Shown here: positions 46,912 through 56,144 of the stretch, piece by piece
Position numbering within the stretch: position 1 is the first letter of the stretch
Layout: each line of letters begins with the position of its first letter
Assembly: GCA_028287785.1 (NCBI GenBank)
Contig: JAQBOZ010000024.1
Location: 62,001 to 126,000 of the forward strand
Source: Chlorobiota bacterium
GTDB taxonomy: Bacteria; Bacteroidota; Ignavibacteria; OLB7
Length of the DNA: 64,000 nt
Reading direction: 5' to 3'
Program-made: the position numbers and the translations under genes
The notes under the pieces: model-generated
What the model was told of the DNA's origin: nothing
Databases searched by the model: none
What the model saw: the letters and a program-made list of their open reading frames with translations, nothing else

Positions 46912-46937
46912 CGGACCATGCGGCTCGCGTATATTTG
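46912..46937 (+). promoter_or_regulatory. Promoter-like TATATTTG box of the S10 operon
   Basis: TATATTTGCAGG starting at 46930 closely matches the box before rpsL. TTGCTT lies upstream but only 12 nt away, shorter than normal, so the -35 is uncertain. Confidence 0.5.
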
Positions 46938-46939
46938 CA

Positions 46940-47344
46940 GGCTCTATAAAATGAGCGTCTCACGAAAGCACAGGTAAAGCCTTCTAACTCCTCACTCTCG
47001 CTTGCGAGGAAAGTGGAACGGTATCAACAGGGAATCAGGGTCTTGAGTCAGGGCAGTCCCGGTGCAACGCCGGGAACGGAGCGGTGAAGATGCCGTTTGC
47101 GCCCGTCAGGCCACCCGAAATGTTGAACTTGTGCGATAGGTTATAGTGCATATCCGGTCGGCGCCCCACATAGCCGACAAGCTCATCCTCTGAGCTTCCA
47201 TGCACGCCGTATGTGAGACGGCATCCAGAATGATGAATGATTGACGGCGGTTGCCGGAACTCCGCGATACAGCGGGGAGCTGGTCTGCAAGGCTGTCTGT
47301 ATATACAACGTCGACAAGAATCATAACCAGCGCAAAGGAAGAAC
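46940..47344 (+). ncRNA. Long structured-looking 5' leader of the S10 operon (unidentified)
   Basis: About 400 nt between the promoter box and rpsJ with no open frame of coding quality on the + strand. Several stable hairpins are visible: CACTCTCGC/GCGAGGAAAGTG (46993-47015), CCCGG/CCGGG with loop TGCAACG (47058-47074), and AAGCTCA/TGAGCTT (47179-47197). A part (47030-47114) resembles the core of cobalamin riboswitches, but the pairing does not fit well. It may be an autoregulatory leader. No Rfam family can be claimed. Confidence 0.35.
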
Positions 47345-47653
47345 GTGGCTGCCCAGGTTATCCGCATCAAGCTCAAGTCGTACGATCACAACCTGATCGA
47401 CAAGTCGGCTGAGAAAATCATCCGCACGGTGAAGCAGACCGGCGCGATCGTCTCGGGGCCGGTTCCACTTCCGACCGAGAAAACCATTTATACGGTTCTT
47501 CGTTCCCCGCACGTCGACAAGAAGTCGCGGGAGCAGTTCGAGAACCGCTCGCACAAGCGTCTGATTGACATTCTCAACTCCACCCCGAAAACGGTCGACT
47601 CGCTGATGAGGCTTGAGCTTCCCGCCGGTGTGGATGTTGAGATCAAGGTCTGA
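47345..47653 (+). CDS. rpsJ: 30S ribosomal protein S10
   Basis: 102 residues; starts [20 protein letters not shown] and holds the conserved [16 protein letters not shown] and THKR-like SHKRLIDIL. The start is GTG at 47345. It is the first gene of the S10-spc-alpha supercluster. S10 also works with NusB in antitermination. Confidence 0.97.
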   Translation: MAAQVIRIKLKSYDHNLIDKSAEKIIRTVKQTGAIVSGPVPLPTEKTIYTVLRSPHVDKKSREQFENRSHKRLIDILNSTPKTVDSLMRLELPAGVDVEIKV

Positions 47654-47812
47654 CGAAGCAATCGATGATCGGAGGCTGATCGTCGGTGCAGGACGCCCCA
47701 CCGATTATTTCCCTTCCGTATCGACTCCCCGAGTTGCCGGGCAATCGCGAGACCGAATCGCGGTTCCCACCTCGTAATCGAGAATCTCCAATTCGAAATT
47801 CGCAATAGAGTT

Positions 47813-48448
47813 ATGGCTGCGCTTTTAGGTAGGAAAATCGGAATGACCGGAATCTTCAACGAGCAGGGGGTATATATCCCGTGCACGTTGATCGAGACCG
47901 GACCCTGCACCGTGGTGCAGGTCAGGACCATGGAGAATGATGGCTACGAGGCTCTTCAGCTCGGGTTCGGGTCGAAGAGAGAGAAGAACATCAACAAGCC
48001 CGAGACCGGGCATCTCCAGAAGGCCGGTGTCTCCGGAATCCGCGATCTCCGCGAGTTCCGCAGCTACGATATCTCCAGCTACAAGCCGGGGGACACGATC
48101 AGCGCGAGCGATATCTTCGCGATCGGCGACAAGGTTCGTGTCACCACCGACAGCAAGGGACGTGGATTCCAGGGTGTCATGAAGCGCCACCATTTCGGCG
48201 GCGTCGGCATGCAGACCCACGGTCAGTCGGATCGCCAGCGCGCTCCGGGATCGATCGGCGGGTCCAGCTATCCCTCGCGAGTGTTTCCGGGCACCCGGAT
48301 GGCGGGCCGGATGGGAGGCAAGAAGACCACCGTTCGCAATCTTCAGGTTGTCGGCCTCCTGGCCGACAAGAACGTTCTGATTGTCAAGGGTTCCGTCCCT
48401 GGCGCACCGAACTGCATCGTCGAGATCCTGAAGCAGCCGAAGCGCTGA
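47813..48448 (+). CDS. rplC: 50S ribosomal protein L3
   Basis: 211 residues; LGRKIGMTGIF at the N terminus and the peptidyl-transferase-facing loop MKRHHFGGVG..THGQSDRQRAPGSIG are present, as is GTRMAGRMGG. The ATG has no Shine-Dalgarno (GCAATAGAGTTATG). The 159-nt spacer after rpsJ is long for this cluster. Confidence 0.97.
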   Translation: MAALLGRKIGMTGIFNEQGVYIPCTLIETGPCTVVQVRTMENDGYEALQLGFGSKREKNINKPETGHLQKAGVSGIRDLREFRSYDISSYKPGDTISASDIFAIGDKVRVTTDSKGRGFQGVMKRHHFGGVGMQTHGQSDRQRAPGSIGGSSYPSRVFPGTRMAGRMGGKKTTVRNLQVVGLLADKNVLIVKGSVPGAPNCIVEILKQPKR

Positions 48449-48547
48449 TTCTCCGATCTCCCGCCGCGACCTTTGATGGACCGCAGGCGCCTTCGACCGA
48501 GGGGACGACGCCGACAGCTATTGAGTACTGACTACGGATAACGGGCA

Positions 48548-49180
48548 ATGAATATCAATATCCTCAGCAAAGACGGCAACACAGCCGGAACGATCGATCT
48601 TCCCGAAGATGTGTTTGGCATCGAGCCGAACGTGGCGGTGATGCACCAGGCGGTGAAGATGCATCTTGCCAACAGGCGTCAGGGAACCAGCAAGACCAAG
48701 GATCGCTGGGAGGTTCGTGGCGGTGGCCGCAAGCCGTGGAAGCAGAAGGGGCGTGGCACCGCGCGTGCCGGCTCGATCCGCTCCGGCGTCTGGGTTGGCG
48801 GTGGAAACATCCACGGACCGAACCCGCGCGACTACACGCAGGCAATGCCGAAGAAGATGCGCCAGCTGGCGCGTCGCTCCGCGCTGGCGTTGAAGGCACA
48901 GTCCAACGAGATCGTGGTGGTGGACAACCTGACGTTCGATCAGGTGAAGACCAAGCCGTTCGCGGACATGCTGAAGGCGATGGGCGTGGCGGGGAAGAGG
49001 GCGGTGGTGCTGCTCCAGGGATCAAACGAGAACGCGCTTCGTTCCGGAAGGAACATCGCGAAGTGCGAGATCATGGAAGCGCGCAACGCATCGACGTACG
49101 ACCTGCTCAACAATCAGGTGCTTGTCATCGAGCGTGGCTCGCTGGACATCCTGATGGAGCAGTTGAAGAAAGAAGATTAA
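48548..49180 (+). CDS. rplD: 50S ribosomal protein L4
   Basis: 210 residues; the exit-tunnel loop (GTSKTKDRWEVRGGGRKPW, KQKGRGTARAGSIRS) is intact. The terminal half has ALAL and VLVIERGSLDILMEQL. In E. coli L4 represses its own operon through the leader; the long leader here makes this a possibility but is not shown. Confidence 0.97.
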   Translation: MNINILSKDGNTAGTIDLPEDVFGIEPNVAVMHQAVKMHLANRRQGTSKTKDRWEVRGGGRKPWKQKGRGTARAGSIRSGVWVGGGNIHGPNPRDYTQAMPKKMRQLARRSALALKAQSNEIVVVDNLTFDQVKTKPFADMLKAMGVAGKRAVVLLQGSNENALRSGRNIAKCEIMEARNASTYDLLNNQVLVIERGSLDILMEQLKKED

Positions 49181-49215
49181 TCGACGCATTCACGATAGAC
49201 CAGCGAGAGAACACG

Positions 49216-49518
49216 ATGAGGCAAGTACTCAAGCGCCCGATCCTTTCCGAGAAGAGCTCACAGTTGAGTGAGAAGGGTCAATACGTATTCGAAGTGATTA
49301 CCAGCGCCAACAAGATCGAGATCCGCAAGGCGATCGAGGAGCGGTATCGGGTCGGCGTGGCAAGCGTCCGGACCATGACGATCAAGCCGCGCCAGAAGGT
49401 GCAGCTCTCCCGCAAGGGGTACATTCAGGGGAAGACGGCACTTCGGAAGAAGGCCATCATCACCGTGAAGCCAGGACAGACGATCGACGTGATCGGCGAT
49501 CTGCCGACGGAAGGTTAA
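49216..49518 (+). CDS. rplW: 50S ribosomal protein L23
   Basis: 100 residues; VLKRPILSEKSSQL at the start and TANKIEIRKAIEERY-like ITSANKIEIRKAIEERY are diagnostic. L23 forms the docking site for trigger factor and SRP at the tunnel exit. The longer open frame from 48736 overlaps rplD and is not real. Confidence 0.96.
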   Translation: MRQVLKRPILSEKSSQLSEKGQYVFEVITSANKIEIRKAIEERYRVGVASVRTMTIKPRQKVQLSRKGYIQGKTALRKKAIITVKPGQTIDVIGDLPTEG

Positions 49519-49606
49519 TCAACGAGTTATCGCCAATCTGCGGAGAGGGGCCCGAGGCCCGAAGCTCTCTGCAAAGCGGTCTTACTAGATAGAAAGAACG
49601 AGCGAT

Positions 49607-50446
49607 ATGGGAATTCGCACTAGCAAACCAGTTACCGCAGCACGCCGGTATTACTCGACCTCCACGTTCGAGGAGATCACAACCTCGACGCCCGAGAAGT
49701 CGCTGCTGGCCCCGCTCAAGAAGAGCGGCGGACGCAACAACACGGGGCGCATTACCTCGCGTCATCGCGGTGGCGGCCACAAGCGGCAGTATCGCATCAT
49801 CGACTTCAAGCGCAACAAGCTTGGGATCGAGGCAACCGTGGCGACGATCGAGTATGATCCGAACCGTTCATCCCGCATCTGCCTGCTGGAGTATGCGGAC
49901 GGCGAGAAGCGATATATCATCGCTCCGAACCATGTGAAGGTTGGCGACAAGCTGATGGCCGGACCGGAGGTGGAGTTCCGTGATGGAAACGCCTGCCCGA
50001 TTGGCCGGATGCCGCTTGGATCGTTTGTCCACAACATCGAGCTGAAGCCGGGAAAGGGGGGGCAGCTCAGCCGCTCCGCCGGTTCCTCCGCCCAGGTGAT
50101 GGCACGCGACGGCGTCTTCACGCAGATCAAGCTCCCTTCGGGGGAAGTTCGGCTGATCCGGAATGACTGCTACGCCACATTCGGCGTGGTTGGCAACTCC
50201 GATCACGAGAACATCTCGCTGGGCAAGGCCGGCCGCATGCGCTGGCTGGGTGTCCGTCCGCAGACGCGAGGCATGGCGATGAACCCGATCGATCACCCGA
50301 ACGGTGGTGGTGAAGGCCGCTCCAAGTCGGGCGGTGGCCGCCAGCATCCGGAGTCGCCGTGGGGCAAGTACGCCAAGGGATTGAAGACGCGGAAGAAGAA
50401 GAACGTCAGCAACCAGTACATCGTTCGTCCTCGCGGCAAGAAGTAA
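49607..50446 (+). CDS. rplB: 50S ribosomal protein L2
   Basis: 279 residues, normal length; [20 protein letters not shown] and the C-terminal [20 protein letters not shown] with the conserved peptidyl-transferase-region histidine are present. ATG at 49607 after an A/G-rich, Shine-Dalgarno-poor leader. Confidence 0.98.
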   Translation: MGIRTSKPVTAARRYYSTSTFEEITTSTPEKSLLAPLKKSGGRNNTGRITSRHRGGGHKRQYRIIDFKRNKLGIEATVATIEYDPNRSSRICLLEYADGEKRYIIAPNHVKVGDKLMAGPEVEFRDGNACPIGRMPLGSFVHNIELKPGKGGQLSRSAGSSAQVMARDGVFTQIKLPSGEVRLIRNDCYATFGVVGNSDHENISLGKAGRMRWLGVRPQTRGMAMNPIDHPNGGGEGRSKSGGGRQHPESPWGKYAKGLKTRKKKNVSNQYIVRPRGKK

Positions 50447-50513
50447 ATCCTGGTGGCGTAGAGCTATCGAGATCGAGAGCAAGTATTCAAAACTCTACAG
50501 GGCATAATAGACA

Positions 50514-50783
50514 ATGGCACGCTCGTTAAAGAAGGGACCGTACGTTGACATAAACCTCTCGGGGAAGGTCGACACGCTGAACAACCAGGGCTCGAAGCGG
50601 GTGATCAAGACCTGGGCGCGCGCCTCGACGATTGCTCCGGACTTTGTTGGGCACACTTTCGCGGTTCACAACGGGAACAAGTTTATCCCGGTATATGTCA
50701 CCGAGAACATGGTGGGGCACAAGCTGGGGGAATTCGCGCCGACGCGCACGTATCGCGGCCACGCCGGTGCCGGCAAGCGCTAA
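50514..50783 (+). CDS. rpsS: 30S ribosomal protein S19
   Basis: 89 residues; [11 protein letters not shown] at the N terminus and [20 protein letters not shown] are diagnostic. It binds the 30S head next to S13. The leader before ATG is ATAATAGACA, without Shine-Dalgarno. Confidence 0.98.
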   Translation: MARSLKKGPYVDINLSGKVDTLNNQGSKRVIKTWARASTIAPDFVGHTFAVHNGNKFIPVYVTENMVGHKLGEFAPTRTYRGHAGAGKR

Positions 50784-50863
50784 GCGCCAGGGCCTGTCCG
50801 TAGGTAGGGTAGATCTAGTAGAACGAATCGATAGCCTTCGGGCGACACTTTGGAGATAGAACA

Positions 50864-51214
50864 ATGTTTGTTGAAGCTCGCGCACTTCGTAGAAATATTC
50901 ATTCCTCACCGCGCAAGATGCGCCTGGTGATCGACCTGATTCGCGGGAAGAACGCCGCCGTGGCGCTCGGTATCCTCCGCTTCAGCGCCAACCATGCATC
51001 GCACGACGCTGAGCTGGCCCTTCGTTCGGCCACGGCGAACCTTCTTCAGAAGGATGACCGGATCGACCCGGATACCGTGGTCGTGAAGGAAGTGTTCGTC
51101 AATCAGGGGACCACGATGAAGCGCATGCTTCCGGCCCCGATGGGACGCGCCTACCGCATGCGTAAGCGTTCGAACCATCTGACGATCATCGTGGCGGGAA
51201 CGACGAAAAAGTAA
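50864..51214 (+). CDS. rplV: 50S ribosomal protein L22
   Basis: 116 residues; ARALRRNIHSSPRKMRLVID and the tunnel-wall loop MKRMLPAPMGRAYRMRKRSNH are present. GGAG about 9 nt before the ATG. Confidence 0.97.
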   Translation: MFVEARALRRNIHSSPRKMRLVIDLIRGKNAAVALGILRFSANHASHDAELALRSATANLLQKDDRIDPDTVVVKEVFVNQGTTMKRMLPAPMGRAYRMRKRSNHLTIIVAGTTKK

Positions 51215-51247
51215 ACGATAATACAGACCAGATAAACGAGAGCCATC

Positions 51248-51892
51248 TTGGGACAGAAAACACATCCAGTAGGACTTCGACTCGGCATCATCCGCTCGTG
51301 GGATGCCAATTGGTACGACGAGAAGAACTTCGCGGCCAAGCTGACCGAGGATACCATGGTGCGCAACTATCTGCGCAATCGTCTGAAGCGCGCGGGGGTG
51401 AGCCGTATCGTGATCGAGCGGACCGCCAAGCAGATGCGCCTGACGATTCACACTTCCCGCCCCGGCGTGGTGATCGGCCGTTCCGGCAAGGAGATCGCGC
51501 AGTTGGAGGAGGAGGTGAGGCAGGTTGCCAAGAAGGACGTGAAGATTCTCATTCATGAGATCAAGCGTCCGGAGCTGGATGCGTATCTGGTTGCCGAGAA
51601 CATCGCACAGCAGCTCGAGGGTCGTATCGCTTTCCGTCGCGCCATGAAGCAGGCGATCAGTTCCGCGATGCGGATGGGCGCCGAGGGGATTCGAATCATG
51701 TGCGCCGGACGCCTCGGCGGTGCCGAAATGAGCCGCACCGAGCAGTACAAGGAGGGGCGCATCCCGCTCCACACGCTCCGCGCCGACATCGATTACGCCC
51801 AGGTGACAGCCCAGACCAAGCAGGGATCGCTCGGCGTAAAGGTCTGGATCTGCAAGGGCGAGGTGATCGGCCAGCAGAATCAGCCTATCTAA
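51248..51892 (+). CDS. rpsC: 30S ribosomal protein S3
   Basis: 214 residues; begins (M)[17 protein letters not shown], has the KH-domain loop VIGRSGKEI, and ends with the conserved [10 protein letters not shown]. The start codon is TTG at 51248; since S3 universally starts GQK[TV]HP, this rare start is well supported. Confidence 0.97.
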   Translation: MGQKTHPVGLRLGIIRSWDANWYDEKNFAAKLTEDTMVRNYLRNRLKRAGVSRIVIERTAKQMRLTIHTSRPGVVIGRSGKEIAQLEEEVRQVAKKDVKILIHEIKRPELDAYLVAENIAQQLEGRIAFRRAMKQAISSAMRMGAEGIRIMCAGRLGGAEMSRTEQYKEGRIPLHTLRADIDYAQVTAQTKQGSLGVKVWICKGEVIGQQNQPI

Positions 51893-51942
51893 GCCGGACC
51901 CGAACTCAGGAAGTACGGATTACTGACCAAGGACTCTGAACA

Positions 51943-52377
51943 ATGCTATTACCGAAGAGAGTTAAATATCGCAAGACCCAGCGTGGGCGGATGACCGGCA
52001 AGGCATTTCGCGGCTCGACGATAGAGTTCGGCACCCACGCAATCAAGTCACTCGAGCCGGCCTGGATCACCAGCCGTCAGATCGAATCGGCGCGTATCGC
52101 GATCAACCGCGAGATGAAGCGCGACGGAAAGATCTGGATTCGGATCTTCCCGGATAAGTCGGTGACGAAGAAGCCGGCCGAGACCCGTCAGGGATCGGGC
52201 AAGGGATCGCCGGAGTTCTGGGTTGCGGTCGTAAAGCCGGGGCGCATTCTGTTCGAGGTAGGCGGTGTTGCCACCCCGATCGCGCTTGAGGCCCTCCGCC
52301 GCGCCAGCCACAAGCTGCCGGTGAAGACCAAGATCATCACTCGCCCGGATTATGCCGGCGACGAGACGCTCCGCTGA
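51943..52377 (+). CDS. rplP: 50S ribosomal protein L16
   Basis: 144 residues; [20 protein letters not shown] at the start, [16 protein letters not shown] and [15 protein letters not shown] are diagnostic. Sits near the A site of the 50S subunit. Confidence 0.97.
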   Translation: MLLPKRVKYRKTQRGRMTGKAFRGSTIEFGTHAIKSLEPAWITSRQIESARIAINREMKRDGKIWIRIFPDKSVTKKPAETRQGSGKGSPEFWVAVVKPGRILFEVGGVATPIALEALRRASHKLPVKTKIITRPDYAGDETLR

Positions 52378-52418
52378 CAGGCCAGATCCGAACACGAAGA
52401 AACAATCGCGAGATAGAA

Positions 52419-52622
52419 ATGAAGTCAACGAAACCTTCCGACCTGCGGGGCCTGACCGATACGGAGCTCCAGAACCAGATCAACGAGAACGAGCGCTCTC
52501 TGGTCGACATGCGCTTCAAGAAGGCAGTAGGGCAGCTCGAAAGCCCGGCAGCTCTCCGCACGATCCGCCGCGATATCGCACGGATCAAGACGATTCTCCG
52601 CCAGCGCGAGCTTGGCAAGTAA
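52419..52622 (+). CDS. rpmC: 50S ribosomal protein L29
   Basis: 67 residues; two long helices with the conserved DLRGLTDTELQNQIN and LRTIRRDIARIKTILRQRE. Located between rplP and rpsQ as usual. The leader (GAGATAGAA) is purine-rich. Confidence 0.95.
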   Translation: MKSTKPSDLRGLTDTELQNQINENERSLVDMRFKKAVGQLESPAALRTIRRDIARIKTILRQRELGK

Positions 52623-52692
52623 CGCATCCCCCCTTGTTGGCGGGGAAAGTTTCCTGAACAGTCATTGAGCACGATCCGTAGATAGAGACGCC

Positions 52693-53094
52693 ATGCAGGA
52701 AGAACAAAATCAGTCGATAGAAAATACCCCAGAGAATGAGGCTGCCAACAGCACCGCCGCGAGCGATCCGCTGAACCTCATGCAGAGCTCACCTGCTGGA
52801 GCCGGCGCTCCTGCGAACGCCGAGGGGGGGGGGGATGCTCCCGCCGCCGGACGTCGCAAGACCCGCGTTGGCCTGGTGGTCTCTGACAAGATGAACAAGA
52901 GCATTGTCGTGACCGTGGTTCGCCGCGTCCGTCATCCGCTCTACAAGAAATACTTCAACAAGACCAAGCGGTACATGGCGCACGACGAGCAGAACGAGTG
53001 CCACGTGGGGGACACCGTTCGGATCATCGAGACCCGTCCGCTCAGCGCCCACAAGCGGTGGCGCCTGGATACGATTGTCGAGAAGGCGAAGTAA
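52693..53094 (+). CDS. rpsQ: 30S ribosomal protein S17 with unusual N-terminal extension
   Basis: 133 residues, whereas S17 is usually 80-90. The S17 core starts near residue 55 ([20 protein letters not shown]) and ends [12 protein letters not shown], with the normal [22 protein letters not shown]. The extra first 54 residues are Gln/Glu/Asn/Ala-rich, acidic and probably disordered. An 11-nt G run (52824-52834) lies inside this extension at the codons for Glu-Gly-Gly-Gly-Asp. The ATG at 52693 is used because no better start lies next to the core. Confidence 0.9.
   Translation: MQEEQNQSIENTPENEAANSTAASDPLNLMQSSPAGAGAPANAEGGGDAPAAGRRKTRVGLVVSDKMNKSIVVTVVRRVRHPLYKKYFNKTKRYMAHDEQNECHVGDTVRIIETRPLSAHKRWRLDTIVEKAK
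52824..52834 (+). repeat. Eleven-G homopolymer in rpsQ
   Basis: A run of 11 G inside the coding region for the N-terminal extension of S17. Such tracts are prone to slippage during replication or sequencing. Confidence 0.9.
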
Positions 53095-53207
53095 GAACCG
53101 GCAGTGTGGCGGATCGGCTCGGCCCGCCCAACAGTAATCAGAATTCAAGCAAGTCATATCCTTTTGCGTCCTCCGGTCGCAGAGGTTCCTAAAGGGGAGA
53201 GACAGTC

Positions 53208-53576
53208 ATGATCCAGGAAGAAACCAACCTTGTAGTTGCCGACAACTCCGGTGCGCGCAAAGTCCGCTGCATCAGGGTTCTCGGAGGACACGACCGCCGT
53301 TACGCCGGCATTGGTGACGTCATCGTTGTGGCCGTGAAGAGCGCGCTGCCGGGCGGAAATGTCAAGAAGGGAGAGGTTTCCAAGGCAGTTATCGTCAGGA
53401 CGAAGAAGGAGACGCGCCGCCGTGATGGCAGTTATATCCGCTTCGACGAGAACGCGGCCGTGCTGCTGAACAATCAGGGGGAGCCACGCGGCACCCGTAT
53501 TTTCGGACCGGTTGCCCGCGAGCTGCGCGACCGCAACTACATGAAGATCGTCTCGCTCGCGCCGGAAGTCCTTTAA
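53208..53576 (+). CDS. rplN: 50S ribosomal protein L14
   Basis: 122 residues; [21 protein letters not shown]-type start (here [18 protein letters not shown]), [16 protein letters not shown] and [20 protein letters not shown] are diagnostic. It is the first gene of the spc part and has GGGGAGAG upstream. Confidence 0.98.
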   Translation: MIQEETNLVVADNSGARKVRCIRVLGGHDRRYAGIGDVIVVAVKSALPGGNVKKGEVSKAVIVRTKKETRRRDGSYIRFDENAAVLLNNQGEPRGTRIFGPVARELRDRNYMKIVSLAPEVL

Positions 53577-53642
53577 CCCAGGCCGCTGAATATCGGTTCA
53601 ACTCTGAACCGGAAGGTCGGGAAGGAATCGATATCGGACAGG

Positions 53643-54035
53643 ATGGTCGGCAATCGAATATCTACAATTGTCATGAAGCAGAATCAGAATACAAAGTCGG
53701 TCAAGCTACCCCGCATCAAGAAAGGGGATGAAGTCGTCGTGATCTCCGGCTCCGACAAGGGAAAGCAGGGTCGCGTGCTCCAGGTACTTCCCAAGGAAGG
53801 GCGCGTTCTTGTCGACGGAGTGAGGATTGCCCGTCGCTCCTACAAGAAGTCCACGGAGTTCCCGGAAGGGGGCATTCATGACAAGGGGATGCCGATCGCC
53901 ATCTCGAACGTGATGCTTGCCGATCCGAAGGGTGGGGCTCCCACTCGTGTTGGCGTCCGCGTCGAGACCGGGAAGGATGGCAAGGAGACCCGCGTTCGCT
54001 TTGCGAAGGCCTCCGGAACCGCATTCAAGGATTAA
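53643..54035 (+). CDS. rplX: 50S ribosomal protein L24
   Basis: 130 residues with the KOW motif KKGDEVVVISGSDKGKQGRV followed by GVRIARRSYKK and the conserved HDKGMPIAISNVML. The first 20 residues before IKKGDEV are longer than usual. The ATG at 53673 is an alternative start; neither has a convincing Shine-Dalgarno. Confidence 0.93.
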   Translation: MVGNRISTIVMKQNQNTKSVKLPRIKKGDEVVVISGSDKGKQGRVLQVLPKEGRVLVDGVRIARRSYKKSTEFPEGGIHDKGMPIAISNVMLADPKGGAPTRVGVRVETGKDGKETRVRFAKASGTAFKD

Positions 54036-54059
54036 TAGCTGCGAAAACGTTTTTGAACT

Positions 54060-54704
54060 ATGGCTAAAGAGAAAAAGCAACAGGGACAGCAGGCAAGAAG
54101 TGAGTCGCAGGCGATCGTCTCCACCGCCGAGGCGGTTACTCCCCGGATGCAGACCAAGTATCGGGAGCAGGTGATTCCGAACCTGGTGAAGCAGTTCGGG
54201 TACGCAAACGTCATGCAGGCGCCGCGCCTCCTGAAGATCGCGGTGAACCGCGGCGTGGGTGATGCCACCGGCGACGCGAAGCTGCTGACGAACGCCATCG
54301 ACGAGCTTCAGGTCATCACCGGCCAGAAGGCGATGACGACCAAGGCCAAGAAGGCGATCTCCAACTTCAAGCTGCGCGAGAATATGCCGATCGGCGCCCG
54401 TGTCACGCTTCGTGGCGCGAAGATGTACGAGTTCCTCGACCGCTTTATCTCGGTCGCTGTTCCCCGCATCCGTGACTTCCGTGGTCTGCCGGACCGCTCG
54501 TTCGACGGGCATGGCAACTACACGCTCGGCGTCAAGGAGCAGATCATCTTCCCGGAGATCGATGTCGACAGGGTCGGCAAGATCGATGGAATGGATATCA
54601 CCTTCGTGACCTCTGCCGGGACCGACGAGGAAGCATATGCTCTGCTGAAGGAGCTTGGCTTTCCGTTCCGCAAGCGTGAGACGGTGGAGACCGGGAACGC
54701 CTGA
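54060..54704 (+). CDS. rplE: 50S ribosomal protein L5
   Basis: 214 residues; L5 binds 5S rRNA and the P-site t[43 protein letters not shown] and [20 protein letters not shown] are typical. The first about 35 residues (Lys/Gln/Ala-rich) extend beyond the usual start near [13 protein letters not shown], an in-frame ATG at 54150. Confidence 0.96.
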   Translation: MAKEKKQQGQQARSESQAIVSTAEAVTPRMQTKYREQVIPNLVKQFGYANVMQAPRLLKIAVNRGVGDATGDAKLLTNAIDELQVITGQKAMTTKAKKAISNFKLRENMPIGARVTLRGAKMYEFLDRFISVAVPRIRDFRGLPDRSFDGHGNYTLGVKEQIIFPEIDVDRVGKIDGMDITFVTSAGTDEEAYALLKELGFPFRKRETVETGNA

Positions 54705-54761
54705 ACAGGGCGCGACGTCTAGAAACTATAGCTATTGACTCATAGAGGATAGATTCCAACG

Positions 54762-55031
54762 ATGGCAAGAAAAAGTTTGATCGCACGGGAAGCAAAGCGT
54801 CTGGAGCTTGTCGAGAAGTATGCCGAGCTGCGGGCAAAGTACAAGGCGGAGGGGAACAATGAAGCTCTCCAGAAGCTCCCCCGGAACAGTTCGCCGGTTC
54901 GTCTTCGGAACCGGTGTTCGATGACCGGCCGCCCACGCGGGTATTATCGCAAGTTCGGCCTCTGCCGTAACATGTTTCGCATGATGGCTCTCGAAGGGAA
55001 GATCCCCGGGATCCGCAAAGCAAGCTGGTAG
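54762..55031 (+). CDS. rpsN: 30S ribosomal protein S14 (zinc-free type)
   Basis: 89 residues, the long form without the CxxC-x(n)-CxxC zinc ribbon. Core motifs: [33 protein letters not shown] and GIRKASW at the C terminus. Cysteines present are single, not paired. Confidence 0.97.
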   Translation: MARKSLIAREAKRLELVEKYAELRAKYKAEGNNEALQKLPRNSSPVRLRNRCSMTGRPRGYYRKFGLCRNMFRMMALEGKIPGIRKASW

Positions 55032-55075
55032 AGCATTTCGATAGTGATCATCAACGACTAGCATATCAGAGAACA

Positions 55076-55465
55076 ATGACCGATCCGATAGCAGACTTCC
55101 TTACGCGAATTCGCAATGCAGCGAACGCCCGGCACAAGGTCGTGGACATCCCGGCTTCGAGGATGAAAGAGGGCCTCGCGGCGATCCTGAAGGACCAGGG
55201 TTTCATCTCCGACTATCAGAGGGTGGAGGATGGGCCGCAGGGTGCAATTCGCCTTACCCTGCGCTATGTCAACGGGTCTCCGTCGATGCTTGGGATGCAG
55301 CGTGTCAGCCGTCCGGGTCTGCGCCGTTACGCCGGGTCAACCGAGCTTCCGCGCGTCAAGAACGGGCTTGGCATCGCCATCATCAGCACCTCGCACGGTC
55401 TCATGACCGACAAGGAGGCGCGCAGCCGGAATATCGGGGGCGAAGTCCTCTGCTACGTCTGGTAA
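55076..55465 (+). CDS. rpsH: 30S ribosomal protein S8
   Basis: 129 residues; [14 protein letters not shown] at the start and the C-terminal [14 protein letters not shown] (usual [16 protein letters not shown] type) are diagnostic. In E. coli S8 represses the spc operon by binding mRNA near rplE; a site was not searched for here. Confidence 0.98.
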   Translation: MTDPIADFLTRIRNAANARHKVVDIPASRMKEGLAAILKDQGFISDYQRVEDGPQGAIRLTLRYVNGSPSMLGMQRVSRPGLRRYAGSTELPRVKNGLGIAIISTSHGLMTDKEARSRNIGGEVLCYVW

Positions 55466-55511
55466 CCGACAACGAGTGAGATTACTTACAGATTAGTTAA
55501 GGGTATAAGAC

Positions 55512-56051
55512 GTGTCACGCATTGGTAAAAAGCCGGTCGCCATTCCGAACGGCGTCACAGTCAAGCAGGAACCGGGATTGATCTCGGTCAAGGGACCCAA
55601 GGGCGAACTCCGCACAAAGGTCAGCGAAGCCATCAACGTCGCCATCGAGCAGAACGAGGTCGTGGTAACACGTCCGAACGATCTGGCCGCCAGCCGCGCT
55701 GCTCATGGTCTGACCCGTACCCTGATCAGCAACATGGTTCAGGGGGTGAGCGAGGGTTTCTCCAGGAAGCTCGATATCGTCGGCGTCGGTTTTCGCGCCG
55801 AGATGCGTGGGACCGTCCTGCAGATGAACCTCGGCTACTCCCACCCGATCATGTTCTTCCCGCCTGCGGAAATCCAGATCGCCGTTCCAACCGCCACAAG
55901 CGTGCTGGTTACGGGGATCGACAAGCAGCTTGTGGGCCTGGTCGCCGCGAAGATCCGCTCGTTCCGTCCGCCGGAGCCCTACAAGGGGAAGGGCGTGAAA
56001 TACGAGGGCGAGGAGATTCGTCGGAAGGCTGGTAAATCCGCCGGCAAGTAA
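55512..56051 (+). CDS. rplF: 50S ribosomal protein L6
   Basis: 179 residues; (M)SRIGKKPVAIPNGVTV, then the repeated domain, and PEPYKGKGVKYEGEEIRRKAGKS at the end. The start is GTG at 55512, supported by the universal SRIGK N terminus. Confidence 0.97.
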   Translation: MSRIGKKPVAIPNGVTVKQEPGLISVKGPKGELRTKVSEAINVAIEQNEVVVTRPNDLAASRAAHGLTRTLISNMVQGVSEGFSRKLDIVGVGFRAEMRGTVLQMNLGYSHPIMFFPPAEIQIAVPTATSVLVTGIDKQLVGLVAAKIRSFRPPEPYKGKGVKYEGEEIRRKAGKSAGK

Positions 56052-56144
56052 CGTCTGACAGATAATTGAATATTCACTCTCCGTCGTATCCCGCGCATAT
56101 CGCGCGCCGAGACGGCGGGGGGCTCTGATAATCGAATAGAGACA

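Noticed and set aside
47030-47114. A true cobalamin riboswitch
   Set aside because: Key words match (GGGAA, CCC..CAAC, GCCAC) but the hairpin expected after GGGAA does not pair and the downstream genes are ribosomal. Kept only as an unusual leader.
46993-47240. RNase P RNA or tmRNA in the S10 leader (GAGGAAAGT segment)
   Set aside because: The GAGGAAAGT piece is shared with RNase P RNA, but the conserved ACAGAA...GGCTTA partner is missing, and no tmRNA signature is present.
48736-49215. Long frame leading into rplW
   Set aside because: It overlaps rplD in another frame and is Arg/Gly-rich shadow sequence.
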